64,000 nt of DNA. Source: Gautieria morchelliformis (taxonomy: Eukaryota; Basidiomycota; Agaricomycetes; Gomphales; Gomphaceae). Shown here piece after piece: positions 1-10,465 of the stretch (positions are counted from its first letter, which is position 1; each line of letters begins with the position of its first letter). The notes beneath the pieces are model-generated. The model was not told the DNA's origin, did not search any database, and was given only the letters and a program-made list of their open reading frames with translations. Made by a program: the position numbers and the translations under genes. The stretch is from NCBI GenBank assembly GCA_015179125.1, contig WHVA01000529.1, positions 1 through 64,000 of the forward strand. The letters run 5' to 3'.

Positions 1-1139
1 AAAATCAGTACTATACAAGTACTGAAATTTAGGTACAGGAAAAAATGCAAAGTCCAAATGATGAATGAGATTTTTTGTCTGATTTCCGGCGGAAGGTGAA
101 AGGCACAGGACCAGTCGGAGTACAACCTGGCTGACTAATGCAAGAACGAATGTATGCGCGCTCTTCATCCTTCACTCTTGCCATCGCCACCATGGTCAGC
201 CCCTCAACTCGCCTCGTCGTAGCGCACGTAGTATTCTTCTCCCATTCTCCTCCTTACACCCGTGTCCTGGTTGGGCAGAGTCTTGAACTCAGCCTGACCG
301 CACACGCGAGATTGACCCCTCCTGCACGGTTACCGGACCGCCTGCACGCTCAGCGGCAACCTGAGTGACCCCAGGTTCTCCACCACCGCACCAGGTAGCT
401 GTCCCAGCTGTTCTTCGTGGTGGAAGTTGTCGCACGATTTGATAGAGAGACTGATTGAGGCTGTGAAAAGGAAGATGGTGAGTTGGGCGTTCGCTCGACC
501 CATCCCCTGTGTACAACACATACATCAACGATCCCTCCTCCAATATTTCCGACAAGCATGTCAATGAGGTATGTTAGTATTTTGAGAACTAACAGAACGG
601 TCAGCAGCTTTCTGTGAAAGCCTATCGCGGGTGGGTGCGGTGTGGGCATGAGCTCAAACTCGGCACGCTCGGGCGCAACCGCGCTCACGACAACAACGTC
701 GAGCAGTGCGCTGATGCTGCGGATGTGGAGCTTGACATCGAGGAGTGCACACTGCACCTGGCGGTCGAGGAGACGTTTGAGGAGATCGGGTGGCGGTGGA
801 TGCTGTGGGCAGCGAACGGGCACGCGATACGTGTGGTGAGCTTATCCTGATTGTGGACTCGGACACATTGTACCGGAGGATTGCCTCAGGGCAGGGATGC
901 GATCGGGGTCTACCTACCATGCGCACGACGAGTTTACTGTTTAGTATAATCTCCAGGCTCCATGAGGAACGGGAAGCACCATGGAGATATCAGCCTCTGC
1001 ACCACGGCGCTCCGTCTATGGCGAGGGCGTGCATGTGCACGCTGCATCGACTACTCCTTTTTTCACCGCAAGCCCGCGGGCGAGGACGAGTCAATGACCC
1101 AGCCTGAGTCACGCCGCCATGCCAACCCTGAGCGTCACG
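1..1139. other. Unresolved sequence without a supported gene
   Basis: Several overlapping open frames of 60-185 codons exist on both strands, but none shows a family motif I recognise, a convincing exon chain or consistent codon use. A small inverted repeat (CAGTACT, 5-nt gap, AGTACTG) lies at about 7-25 and resembles hairpins seen near 4369. The stretch may be decayed repeat or the edge of an unrecognised gene; I cannot tell which. Confidence 0.4.
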
Positions 1140-2325
1140 CCGAGCATAGGCCGTCCTCTGCTCCGTGCAGCAAGCTTGATCTCATATGTGCTTGCCCCAC
1201 GCTGCCGCTGCCCCTGCGTGGACGAGGACAGCCTGCGATGGTCTGTGATGCGCCATGCACACACACACGCCTCAAGCCCAGCCAGACACTCCACGCGGTG
1301 TATGAGTCCTCAGTCTGCACCGACCCCACCGTACAAGACTACAAGACCATCGCACCTGCGGGCCGCGTCATCCAAGCTCGCGGATGTCCTCCCCCATCCA
1401 GGCCATGCTCTACCTCCCATAGTGTGGAAGTCCCCACAGCTCTGACAACAGATCACCACCCACCTGTGCCCCAAGCGCCATGGCGCATCGTCCAGACCCA
1501 CCTATACTCGTGCTAAACACCACGGGGTGCGCTACCCAACACCGTCCCCGTCAGCCCGTCACCGCACACACATGCATCCATGTGCCACGTGCAGCTCAAA
1601 TCCACCGCACCTGCACCAGGTCTCGACTCTGGTCAAAATTTCTCCGATGTGGTAAGTAACCTTCGTTACTGTACTCTCGCTTCTGTTGCACAAACTCATA
1701 ATACTCTGCCAGTGCCCCCCAATTCACATTTGACACTCACAGTCGGTGTAATGCTTGTTTCTATAGCGGACAAAAGCATGAGCGTCGTGCACCACCCGCC
1801 GCATCCCGAGGCTTGCATACTCATGCGTGTCCATGCACCGTGCTTTGCTCCGCTCGGGGCCAGACATGCAGCAGGCTCGATCCCATGCGTGCCCCGTGCT
1901 GCCGTTGCGTGGACGAGGACAGCCTGCGATGGCCTGCACACACACACACGCCTCTGGGATGTGCATTCGGCCCACGCAGCCAGAATCTCCGGGAGGTGTA
2001 CGGGTCCACACCGATGCCACCTACAAGACTACAAGACAGTCGCACCCGCGGGCCACGTCGTCCAAGCTTGCGGATATGGACCACCCCATGCCCATGCCCC
2101 ATATCCAGATCCCCGCCCATGCTCGTGCCAAAGACCACGGAGGTACTCTGTCTAAAATGTGACCGTCATGCAGGACAGCGCACACACATGCAACCATGTG
2201 CCATCTGGGGTCTCGACCCTCGTCAAAGTGTCTCCGATGTGGGAGGTAACCTTTATGACTGTAATCTCGCTCCTGTTGCACAAACTCATAATACACTGCC
2301 AGTCCCCCTCAATTCACGTTTGTAA
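1140..2325. repeat. Imperfect direct duplication of about 500-600 bp
   Basis: Roughly 1140-1735 recurs at about 1855-2325 in the same orientation. Shared landmarks include TGGACGAGGACAGCCTGCGA (near 1217 and 1910), AAGACTACAAGAC (near 1327 and 2023) and TTGCACAAACTCATAATAC (near 1686 and 2277). The offset falls from about 696 to about 591 bp along the pair, so indels have accumulated. Open frames that span it differ between copies, so I do not call a gene. An old tandem duplication of non-coding or repeat sequence is the simplest reading. Confidence 0.65.
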
Positions 2326-3764
2326 AGAGCATCGTTCCAAGAGGCCGACAAGTCCATTTACAAAGTTACCATCAGTGTTGCATGCATCACTGCGGCTTCT
2401 GTTCGCGATTGGCGGAATCCCCCAAGGTAGCGATCATTGAGCATGAGTCGGGTGTGTGCAGCCGACAGCGGGGGTTGCTAGCCGCGACTGATTCTGTTTT
2501 TCTTTTGGTACCAGCTATTATGCAGGTCGTCTACTTTTTCTCATGTCTTGCATTGCTCTCATGTCTTGCATCGCCAAGCACAGATGCACACCATTCCCAG
2601 ATGTCTGCTTGCAGTCTTCCATGCTCTTTAGCACACGCTCACCCATCCTAGAGGCCCCGAGTAGCCGGCCGATCCAGGTGAGTGTTGATTGATGTCACGT
2701 CGTGTTCACTGACTTAGGAAGCGGGTCACTGGTGACTGCCGTCTTTGCCCCCTTTCGGCTCCCAGCGCACTGTCACAGTACTGAAGCAGCCTGGTATGTG
2801 GTTCATGGATTCAATCACAGTTTTTCAGTGATTTTTACCTTAGGTTTCATCGCTATTCTGCCGCTCCACTGAAGTACCCTGGTATGGGTTTCACAGATTG
2901 GAAAGCGGTATTTCAGTGATTTTCACCTTATGTTTCATCCGTATTTTCCGCTGTATATATTGATTTATGACTTGAAATAATGAGGCATTCAGTTGCTGCA
3001 TCTCTGAACTGTGGTGATAGAACCACGGGATCGTAAGTGACTATCTCACGGAACCCAGTGGCCGTCGACTTGAAATGCCTGGGTCAATCCATTGGTCTTC
3101 CATTGTAGGATCCCTGAATACCCATGAGTCAACCCCTGAAACCAACTCATTGAAACGAAACTTTTTCCACTGATACCGATTCATTGAATTTTCAACGGGT
3201 TGTATTGGTATTTACACTAGCTATAATGGTTTATATACTGAATCTGTTGTAAATGGCGGGATACCGGATTTACTACTGTGTGAGCATGCGTTGCCACGCG
3301 CGCACATACATTTACCTCTAACCCTGAGCCAAACCCCGAGGCCGATCAAACTCGAGATCCGAGGCCTTTAGTTAAATGTATCGGCGTATTGTCAAGTGCC
3401 GGCGGTATCTACCATCATCATGACCCTTCTCCATGTCTAATCTAATGTAGCTGCGGTACATAGTTAAATAGCTAGTGATTCATGTAGATAACCTCAGGCA
3501 GTAAAACTCCAATTCTCCAGTGATTGTTCGGGCCCACTGAGGCCACTGATTTCTTTGACTCGAGGGTGTTATGAGTCGGTGTGTCCGTTGTTGTCACTGC
3601 GTGCGGTGTTAGCGCATACAACTGAAGTTGTTCTCCCATCTCTACCCTATCCACGTCTCTCTATGACCTTACGACTCCCCCACACATACGCAATCCCATC
3701 GCTCAAGCCTTTTTACAGAATCCTCAGTGGGTCCACCGAATAGGATTCATTGGGTTGACTACCC
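2326..3764. other. AT-rich spacer with a short two-copy repeat
   Basis: No gene is supported. Near 2782-2868 and 2870-2956 two diverged copies of an ~88-bp unit share CTGAAG..CCTGGTATG, TTTCAGTGATTTT and TTTCATC. The rest is AT-rich sequence with scattered short TCATTGAA/TTCACTGA-like words and nothing else I can identify. Confidence 0.5.
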
Positions 3765-4312
3765 ACAGTGTGACAGCGCCGGTACCAGCGGAAGCCTGCG
3801 CTGACAGCGACGTGCACCGGCGCACGCGTGCGCTGACAGCGCCGGCACCAGCGCACCCCTAGGCTGACAGTGCTGGGTACCAGCACAAACCTGCGCTGAC
3901 AACGACGTGCACCAGCGCACGCTGCGCTGACAGTGCCGGGTACAAGCGCACGCCTGCGCTGACAGCGCCGGTACCAGCGCCAGCCTGCGCTGACAGTGAC
4001 GTGCACCAGCGCACGCTGCGCTGACAGCGCCGGGTACCAGCGCACGCCTGCGCTGACAGCGAAGTGCACCAGCGCACGCTGTGCTGACAGCGGCGGTACC
4101 AGCGGAAGAGTGCACTGACTGCGACGTGCACCAGCACACGCGTGCCTTGACAGCGCCGGCACCAGCGCAAGCGTGCGCTGACAGCGCCGAGTAGCAGTGC
4201 ACGCCTGCACTGACAGTGACATGCACCAGCGCACGCTGCGCTGACAGCACCGGGTACCAGCGCACGCCTGCGCTGACAGCGCCAGGTACCAGCGCATGCC
4301 TGCACTGGAGAA
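3765..4312. repeat. GC-rich ~31-bp minisatellite, foldback-type end
   Basis: About 17 units alternate between two ~31-bp forms (a dimer of about 62 bp): TGCGCTGACAGCGCCGGTAC plus CAGCGCACGCC, and TGCGCTGACAGTGACGTGCA plus CCAGCGCACGC. The reverse complement of the same repeat borders the foldback element near 63391-63535 and the fragment at 56250-56295. Foldback transposons typically have termini built of such subrepeats, so this block is probably a relic of one. Long cysteine-rich minus-strand frames here are a by-product of the repeat. Confidence 0.85.
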
Positions 4313-4368
4313 AACTCTGACATTAGATTTTGGTACCTTTTACACAAACGGTAATATTCAGTACCTTT

Positions 4369-4390
4369 GAGCACTGACAAATCAGTGCTC
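4369..4390. other. Perfect 9-bp hairpin
   Basis: GAGCACTGA and TCAGTGCTC are separated by 4 nt, just outside the GC minisatellite. A related GAGCACTGAATTTCAG word lies at about 4430. It may mark the edge of the foldback relic; a role as terminator or protein site cannot be judged from sequence. Confidence 0.5.
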
Positions 4391-4578
4391 AAAATATCAT
4401 TAAATGAGCACCAAAAATAAGTGCTTTGGAGCACTGAATTTCAGATACTAAAAAACATGCAAGTATGTGAAAATTTTTTGAAACGTGATCGCCCTCTTCA
4501 CTCGGCCGTCATAGCCCCACTTAGACATCCATCCACAGAGGTTGTATATCGTGCAAGCCGAGTGATCATGCGCCATAG

Positions 4579-5115
4579 TGTTACGACTGTTCATTTCCGA
4601 CTTCCGACCCTCAGTTCCGCCACACCTTTCCGCCCCTCCGATATTTCCGCAACACATTCCGCCCCTCCGTTATTTCCGACATTCCGCCCTTGTACATTTC
4701 CCTTGTTCTTTCGACTCTATTACTCGGACCCACCGGACCCACCTTGCCGTCCATCAAGACCATATATCCGGCCACCCTTGTAGTTCATTGTCAGATATGT
4801 TTTCCCTGACCCCTTGTTCTTTGCCATTGTTCTACCTTACCCTGAACCCCCCTTGTAGTCCCATTGTTCCCAATAGTTAGTTCCCACGCATTGTCTACTC
4901 GACTTCCGCTTCCCCCGGATTTTGCTTAGTACCATCCCATTACCTGTTGTCTCAGCTCTTTGTATAAAAGCCTGTCATGTATGTCTGTTATTCTGCAATC
5001 AGATAATCGCCTTCGATACTTGATTTCCTTCGCTCCATCTCCTGTTCTTAGTACAGCGAGTCTAGCAAGATCTCAGTCTCTCCCCGCCTTCCGTCTTCCG
5101 CCTTCCGCTCAGGTC
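4579..5115 (-). mobile_element. LTR fragment, family B (minus orientation)
   Basis: Read on the minus strand this matches the LTR copies at 13165-14086 and 19380-19766: the GATTATCTGATTGCAG word, the TTTATACAAAGAGCTGAGAC segment and a 3' end in GTAACA. On the plus strand it starts with TGTTACGAC, the reverse complement of the LTR end. The other end is lost where the sequence joins the Helitron helicase stub. It is strongly enriched in TTCCG words and no coding region is attached. A fossil, old judging by divergence from the other copies. Confidence 0.7.
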
Positions 5116-5126
5116 CATGTGCAGGA

Positions 5127-5420
5127 AATATTGCTTTCATCCCCAGGATCATCATTAAGCCATCAGAGGGAGAGTTGCCATTTGTGCTGCAAAGGAGGCA
5201 GTTTCCGGTGTGTTTGGCATTTGCAATGACTATCAACAAGTCTCAGGGACAGTCTTTGGGTACGGTTGGGCTGGACCTGAGATATCCAGTGTTTGGACAT
5301 GGTCAGTTGTATGTTGGTGTATCAAGAGGGACCAATTGGAACAGAGTGAAGGTCTTGCTTGAGGAGGGTTTGGACACAACCAACATTGTATATAAAGATG
5401 TATTACTTAGAGCTGCTTGA
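5127..5420 (+). pseudogene. Helitron PIF1-like helicase, C-terminal stub
   Basis: 98 codons match the end of the helicase encoded at 26097-31065: [26 protein letters not shown] (conserved helicase motif), [14 protein letters not shown], ending [12 protein letters not shown] and a stop. About 1500 residues of replicase and helicase upstream are missing. A Helitron 3' terminus follows 170 bp downstream, so this is the 3' tail of a truncated autonomous Helitron. It is the first unit of the head-to-tail array. The amino-acid differences from 31065's copy show it belongs to a different Helitron family. Confidence 0.9.
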
Positions 5421-5593
5421 TTTTTTTATATCCACTTCTCTTGATATGGTTTATGTGTTTGACTTCATTTTACTTGATGCAAATTGATCACTTTGGTTTT
5501 CCCCAATGTACTTGACCTTACTGATATGTTAGACTTACCAATGTGTTAGACTTACTGATGCATTTGACCTTACCGAGGCGCTTGACCTACACC

Positions 5594-5621
5594 CCCGCGC
5601 GAAGCACAGGTACCCACCTAG
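5594..5621 (+). repeat. Helitron 3' terminus 1
   Basis: CCCGCGC-GAA-GCACAGG (decayed hairpin), then TACCCAC and CTAG at 5618-5621. Upstream lie TTGACCTTAC..ATG subterminal repeats shared with the other family-1 ends. A hairpin about 10 nt before CTRR is the hallmark of Helitron 3' ends. Confidence 0.85.
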
Positions 5622-5659
5622 TCTAAGAGTTAAACGCGCTCAGTGGGTTGTGGGCGCTG

Positions 5660-5890
5660 CTGACCAATGCTTGGTCACCAGTTTGTCAGTGGAGCGCGCG
5701 AGCGGCGCAGCCGCGAGCCCCTGGCCCTACCACTCGTTTACGCCGGTCTGCCGGCTCCAGGGCTCTCTCTTTAGGTCAGCTGCGAGCGGCGCAGCCGCGA
5801 GCATGAACGCTGGTCAGCGGTCACGTGACCCGTTCGCGACAGCGTATGAGCATGGTCCATGCACGACGTGCGCGCGGTATAAAGGCCGCA
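5660..5890 (+). promoter_or_regulatory. Predicted Helitron promoter (CACGTG, TATA)
   Basis: A GC-rich block contains GCGGCGCAGCCGC hairpins (twice), the palindrome GTCACGTGAC at about 5819-5828 and TATAAAG at 5878-5884. The same order recurs in the next three elements. A CACGTG box about 55 bp before a TATA box followed by a transcribed-looking leader suggests an RNA polymerase II promoter; the start site is inferred. Confidence 0.6.
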
Positions 5891-5936
5891 CGGTAAGGAG
5901 GGAACGCTAGGAACCTGCCCCACCGGCGATTCCTCT

Positions 5937-6040
5937 GTCCGCTGTCTGCTCTGTGCTCTGTCTGCTCTGTGCTCTGTCTGCTCTGTGCTCTGTGCTCTGT
6001 GCTCTGTCCGCTGTCTGCTCTGTGCTCTGTCTGCTGTCTC
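5937..6040 (+). repeat. CT-rich microsatellite
   Basis: Repeats of TCTGCTCTGTGC lie just downstream of the TATA box, in the presumed 5' leader. The copy at 10910-11005 has the same kind of repeat. Confidence 0.8.
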
Positions 6041-6079
6041 CTCCTTTAGCTGGCTGCCTGTCTATTGCTTGGCTGGCCC

Positions 6080-7465
6080 TCTATTGGTAGGTAATATGTT
6101 TTTTTTTATGCATTGCCATGTATTTTATTTTATTTGTAGTGGTAATTTTATTGTTTTTTTTTTCATCATAGTATTGTCACATGTGCATTATATTTTTATG
6201 ATTTTTTTCGAAAATAGTTTTAAATAACATCCAAAGACTGCTGAAAAAAATGTATTTTAATATCAATATTTTTCAGGGTTTTTTCGAAAATTGACATCAA
6301 TAAGTTTCCTCTAAAATCAATGACAATAGATTCTGCTTTTAAATGTGGTTTGTTTTATTGTTTTATTTACTGTAAAGCTGCTTACCAGGCACTCCTCTCT
6401 GGCTATACTGGTGGCTGGCTTACTATGGCTTTGGCTGGGCTCTGGGTTTGTCTGTCAGTCTCTGGGCTTCTCTGGCTTTGGCTGGGCATTAATAACAGCT
6501 TCTGCTTCAATGTACTGTACTTTTTTGACATTTTTTCGCAGATATATGTCAATAAATTATCCTGACTTTATGCAAATTGACAACAGCTCCAGCTTAAATG
6601 TACAGTGCATTTTTTTGACAGATTTCGAAAAATAGATAATCCTAACTTTGCTAAAATTAATAACAGCTTCAGCTTACATGTACTGGACAGTTTTTTGACA
6701 CGAAAAATAGATAATCCTATAATCCTGACTTTGCTAAAATTAATGAGCAGCTGCTTAAATATGGTTTCCTTTACTATTTTATTTATGTCTGTAAAATAGA
6801 TATTGATACATGTCCCTGAGTTTGCTAAAAGTTAATGATAAGTAAAAGCCTCTGCTTGCAATTATATCTCTAATATTCATTGTAAACCCTCTGTCATTCA
6901 CTTATTTTGCTTGCATATACAATAATTTCACTTTGAGGCCCTTGGGGATATGCTACACTTGGGGGATGCATGTTATTCATGGGGCACTACACATGGGGGA
7001 CAAGCTATACTCGGAGGACAAACAAGGGACATGCTACACACACTATACTTGAGGGATATGCTATGCACACTATACTTGGGGACACACTACATGTGAGGAC
7101 ATGCCATGTGTGAGGACACACCTTACATATCCTTTAAATTTTCGATATTTTTTCGCAAATAGACATCAATAAATAAAACTTGCTAACCTCAATAACACTT
7201 AAATATCCTGTACATTTTTTTGACATTTTTTCGAAATGGATCTCAGTAACTTCTTTGCTCAAGTTAATAACAACTTCTGTTTTAATGTAGTGTGTTTTTT
7301 TTTTATCTTTTTTTGAAAAATAAATATAGATATCAATGAATTATCCTGACTTTGCTAAAATTAATACCAGCTTCAGGTTACATGTACTGTACATTTTTTG
7401 ACATTTTTTTAAAAGGTAGATATCAATAAATTATCCAGGCTTTGCTAAAATTAATGACAACAGCT
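6080..7465 (+). repeat. Array of intron-like units in Helitron leader
   Basis: Starting from a GTAGGTAA donor-like site near 6090, units of roughly 65-80 bp recur. Each starts GTACTTTTTTG or GTGCATTTTT, contains TTTTTTCGCA or TTTCGAAAA, then TTGCTAAAATTAAT (branch-site-like) and AACAG. The pieces between them are about 16-18 nt, e.g. CTTCAGCTTACATGTACT. This reads as serial GT-AG introns separated by micro-exons. Some units have lost a consensus base. A diverged patch of GGGGACATGCTACAC words (about 6950-7125) interrupts the array. Confidence 0.6.
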
Positions 7466-7537
7466 GCTTAAATGTGGTTTCTTTTGCTATTTTATTTATG
7501 TCTATATATGTCACAAAATAGATACTGATACATGTCC

Positions 7538-7865
7538 CTGATATGTGTGAGGACATGTTACGTGTGAGGACATGTTACCTGTGAGGACATGTTACGTGTG
7601 AGGACACGCTACCTGTGGGGACACATTACATGTGAGGACACATTATGTGTGAGGACACGCTACCTGTGAGGACACGCTACGTGTGTGGACACGCTACCTG
7701 TAAGGACACGTTATGTGTGGAGACACGCTACCTGTGAGGACACACTACCTGTGAGGACATGTTACGTTTGGGGACACACTACCTGTGAGGACACGTTACG
7801 TGTGGGGACATGCTACCTGTGAGGACACGCTACCTGTGAGGACACGTTATGTGTGAGGACATGCT
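7538..7865 (+). repeat. 17-bp minisatellite, block 1
   Basis: About 19 units close to GTGAGGACACGTTACAT, with GTGGGGACACGCTACCT variants. It sits between the intron-like array and the conserved 340-bp segment, as in the other family-1 copies. Confidence 0.95.
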
Positions 7866-8205
7866 ATCCAACTGCACTTTGGGTCTTCCCCCATTTCTTA
7901 TTTTGGTATTGTTTCTGGTTCTGTGAGAGTGTCGTCATTGGAGGATCAGCTGGCATATCGATATAACCACATTGTCAAAATTCAGGATCCCCAAGATCAC
8001 TATTGGATCTATTTCACAATGCACAAGCTTTGAAACCTGTGGATTATGACAATAGGCGCAATCTTATAATCTCTGATGATTCAGTCAAGACTATTACCAC
8101 TTTCATGTCTAGAGTCGCTGGGAGGCCCATCCCAGAGGTCGAGAGAGAGCTCTGCATGTTTGGCTGTTCCATGGGTGCATACATGATTCATGATACTATA
8201 TGAAC
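7866..8205 (+). repeat. Conserved 340-bp Helitron segment, copy 1
   Basis: Nearly identical to 10129-10465 and 17057-17400. One frame reads EDQLAYRYNHIVKIQDPQDH then YWIYFTMHKL and a stop. A second frame (8003-8203) reads as 66 residues including RRNLIISDDSVKTITTFMSR and ELCMFGCSMGAYMIHD. I do not recognise either. It may be a captured piece of a host gene with two exons, or simply a conserved Helitron segment. Confidence 0.7.
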
Positions 8206-8292
8206 AGGGATATATTTTGCATGATGCTATTTACCCCAATGCACTTGACCTTACTGATCCATTTGACTTTACCGAGGTGTTTGATCTGCACC

Positions 8293-8320
8293 CCCGCGCG
8301 AAGCGCGGGTACCCACCTAG
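8293..8320 (+). repeat. Helitron 3' terminus 2
   Basis: Perfect 7-bp hairpin CCCGCGC-GAA-GCGCGGG (8293-8309), then TACCCAC and CTAG, directly followed by TCTAAAAG of the next element. Confidence 0.95.
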
Positions 8321-8399
8321 TCTAAAAGTTAAACGAGCACGGTGGGTTGTGGGCGTCGAGCCTGACAAATAATATTACAAATAATATTATGTAAAAGTT

Positions 8400-8560
8400 A
8401 GGTCAGCGGAGCGAGCGGCGCAGCCGTGAGCCCTAGGCCCCTGGCCCAGGCCAGACCATTGACGCTGCGCAGCAGCATCCCGGGTCACGTGACTGGTTCG
8501 CGTTCGTCGCGACCATACGCGAGGGTGGTCTGTGCACGACCCTTCGCTCGGTATAAAGAG
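8400..8560 (+). promoter_or_regulatory. Predicted Helitron promoter (CACGTG, TATA)
   Basis: GCGGCGCAGCCG hairpin, GTCACGTGAC at 8484-8493 and TATAAA at 8552-8557, spaced as in the sister copies. Confidence 0.6.
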
Positions 8561-8714
8561 AGCAATGCTGCAGAACTGCACTCCCCACTGGTGTCTTCCT
8601 GTGTTCTGGCTGTGCTGGTGGGCTTACCATTGCTTTGGCTGGGCTCTGGGTGTCTTTGTGTGTGTCTCTGGGTATCTCTGGGCTTCTCTGGCTGTGAATT
8701 GACACCAGCTTCTG

Positions 8715-9230
8715 CTTCAATGTCCTGTATATTTTTTTGATATTTTTTCGCAAATACATATCAATAAACCTAACTTATTAATAGCCAACTTAATTATCCT
8801 GTACATTTTTTTGATATTTTTCGCAAATAGACATCAATAAATCTAACTTGCTAACCTTAATCACTGCCAACTTAAATATCCTGTACATTTTTTTTATATT
8901 TTTTCGCAAGTAGACATCAATAAATCTAACATGCTAACCTTAATCACTGCCAACTTAAATATCCTGTACTTTTTTTGATATTTTTTCACAAGTAGATATC
9001 AATAACTTATTCTGACTTGGCTAAAGTTAATAACAACTTCTGTTTTAATGTAGTGTGTGTTCTTTTTATCTTTTTTTGAAAAATAAATATAGATATCAAT
9101 GAATTATCCTCACTTTGCTAAACTTAGTACCAGCTTCAGCTTAAATGTAGTGTACATTTTTTTGACATTTTTTCAAAAGGTAGATATCAATAAATTATCC
9201 TGACTTTGCTAAAATTAATGACAACAGCTG
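8715..9230 (+). repeat. Array of intron-like units in Helitron leader
   Basis: At least six units of 70-80 bp. The clearest start GTACATTTTTTTGATAT, contain TTTTTCGCAAATAGACATCA and TTGCTAACCTTAAT, and alternate with the 16-nt spacer CCAACTTAAATATCCT. Two units end CACTG where sisters have AACAG, so the 3' splice site seems lost there. Later units switch to the CTTCAGCTTAAATGTAGT spacer type. Confidence 0.65.
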
Positions 9231-9296
9231 CTTAAATGTGGTTTCTTTTGCTATTGTATATATGTCACAAAATAGATACTGATACATGTCCCTGAT

Positions 9297-10128
9297 ATGT
9301 GTGAGGACACGTTACGTTTGGGGACATGCTACCTGTGAGGACACGTTACGTGTGGGGACACGCTACCTGTGGGGACACATTACGTGTGGGGACATGCTAC
9401 CTGTGAGGGCACGCTACCTGTGGGGACACACTACCTGTGGGGACATGCTAACTGTGGGGACACATTACGTGTGGGGACATGCTACCTGTGAGGACACGTT
9501 ACGTGTGGGGACACGCTGCCTGTGAGGACACATTATGTGTGGGACATGTTATGTGTGGGGACACGCTACCGGTGGGGACATGCTACCGGTGGGGACACGC
9601 TACCTGTGGGGACACGTTACATGTGGGGACACATTACGTGTGGGGACATGCTACCTGTGAGGACACGCTACCTGTGGGGACACGTTACGTGTGGGGACAT
9701 GCTACCTGTGGGGACACGCTACCGGTGGGGACATGCTCCCTGTGAGGACATGTTACATGTGGGGACACCTTACATGTGGGGACACGTTACATGTGGGGAC
9801 ACGCTACCGGTGGGGACACGCTACCTGTGGGGACACGCTACCTGTGGGGACACATTATGTGTGGGGACACGTTACATGTGGGGACACGCTACCGGTGGGG
9901 ACACGCTACCTGTGGGGACACATTATGTGTGTGGACACATTACGTGTGGGGACATGCTACCTGTGAGGACACGCTACCTGTGGGGACACGTTACGTGTGG
10001 GGACACGCTACCTGTGAGGACACGTTACATGTGGGGACACGCTACCTGTGAGGACATGCTACCTGTGAGGACACGTTACATGTGGGGACACGCTACCTGT
10101 GAGGACACATTACGTGTGAGGACATGCT
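9297..10128 (+). repeat. 17-bp minisatellite, block 2
   Basis: About 49 units mixing GTGGGGACACGCTACCT, GTGAGGACACGTTACAT and GGTGGGGACATGCTACC variants. Long open frames here in all three forward phases follow from 17 not being a multiple of 3 and from the lack of stop codons in the unit; they are not genes. Confidence 0.97.
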
Positions 10129-10465
10129 ATCCAACTGCACTTTGGGTCTTCCCCCATTTCTGATTTTGGCATTGTTTCTGGTTCTGTGAGTGTCACCGGA
10201 GGATCAGCTGGCATATCGATATAACCACATTGTCAAAATTCAGGATCCCCAAGATCACTATTGGATCTATTTCACAATGCACAAGCTTTGAAACCTGTGG
10301 ATTATGACAATAGGCGCAATCTTATAATCTCTGATGATTCTGTCAAGACTATTACCACTTTCATGTCTAGAGTCGCTGGGAGGCCTATCCCAGAGGTCGA
10401 GAGAGAGCTCTGCATGTTCGGCTGTTCCATGGGTGCATACATGATTCATGATACTATGTGATCAG
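10129..10465 (+). repeat. Conserved 340-bp Helitron segment, copy 2
   Basis: Differs from the segment at 7866-8205 by only a handful of bases, and the same two frames stay open (10261-10461 for the 66-residue one). Confidence 0.7.

Larger units (their letters stand above)
5622..8320 (+). mobile_element. Non-autonomous Helitron, family 1, copy 1
   Basis: It begins TCTAAGAGTTAAACGC immediately after the CTAG of the preceding element and ends with hairpin plus CTAG at 8317-8320 (2699 bp). Helitrons start with TC and end CTRR, so both ends fit. Order inside: GC-rich segment with CACGTG and TATA box, CT-rich microsatellite, intron-like array, 17-nt minisatellite, conserved 340-bp segment, TTGACCTTAC subterminal repeats, hairpin. 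No replicase or helicase is present, so movement would need a protein supplied in trans. Confidence 0.85.

Noticed and set aside
3713-4434. Overlapping minus-strand frames of about 170-195 codons rich in Cys, Ala and Arg
   Set aside because: They are translations of the GC minisatellite in several phases; no independent coding evidence.
5937-6040. Coding gene in the CT-rich leucine/cysteine/serine frame downstream of the TATA box
   Set aside because: The frame is made by the TCTGCTCTGTGC microsatellite and ends in the T-rich leader; sister elements do not conserve it.
9297-10163. Long forward open frames (up to ~210 codons, Cys/Gly/His-rich) in the 17-bp minisatellite
   Set aside because: All three forward phases are open because the repeat unit lacks stop codons; the pattern tracks the repeat exactly and no start context or family motif exists.
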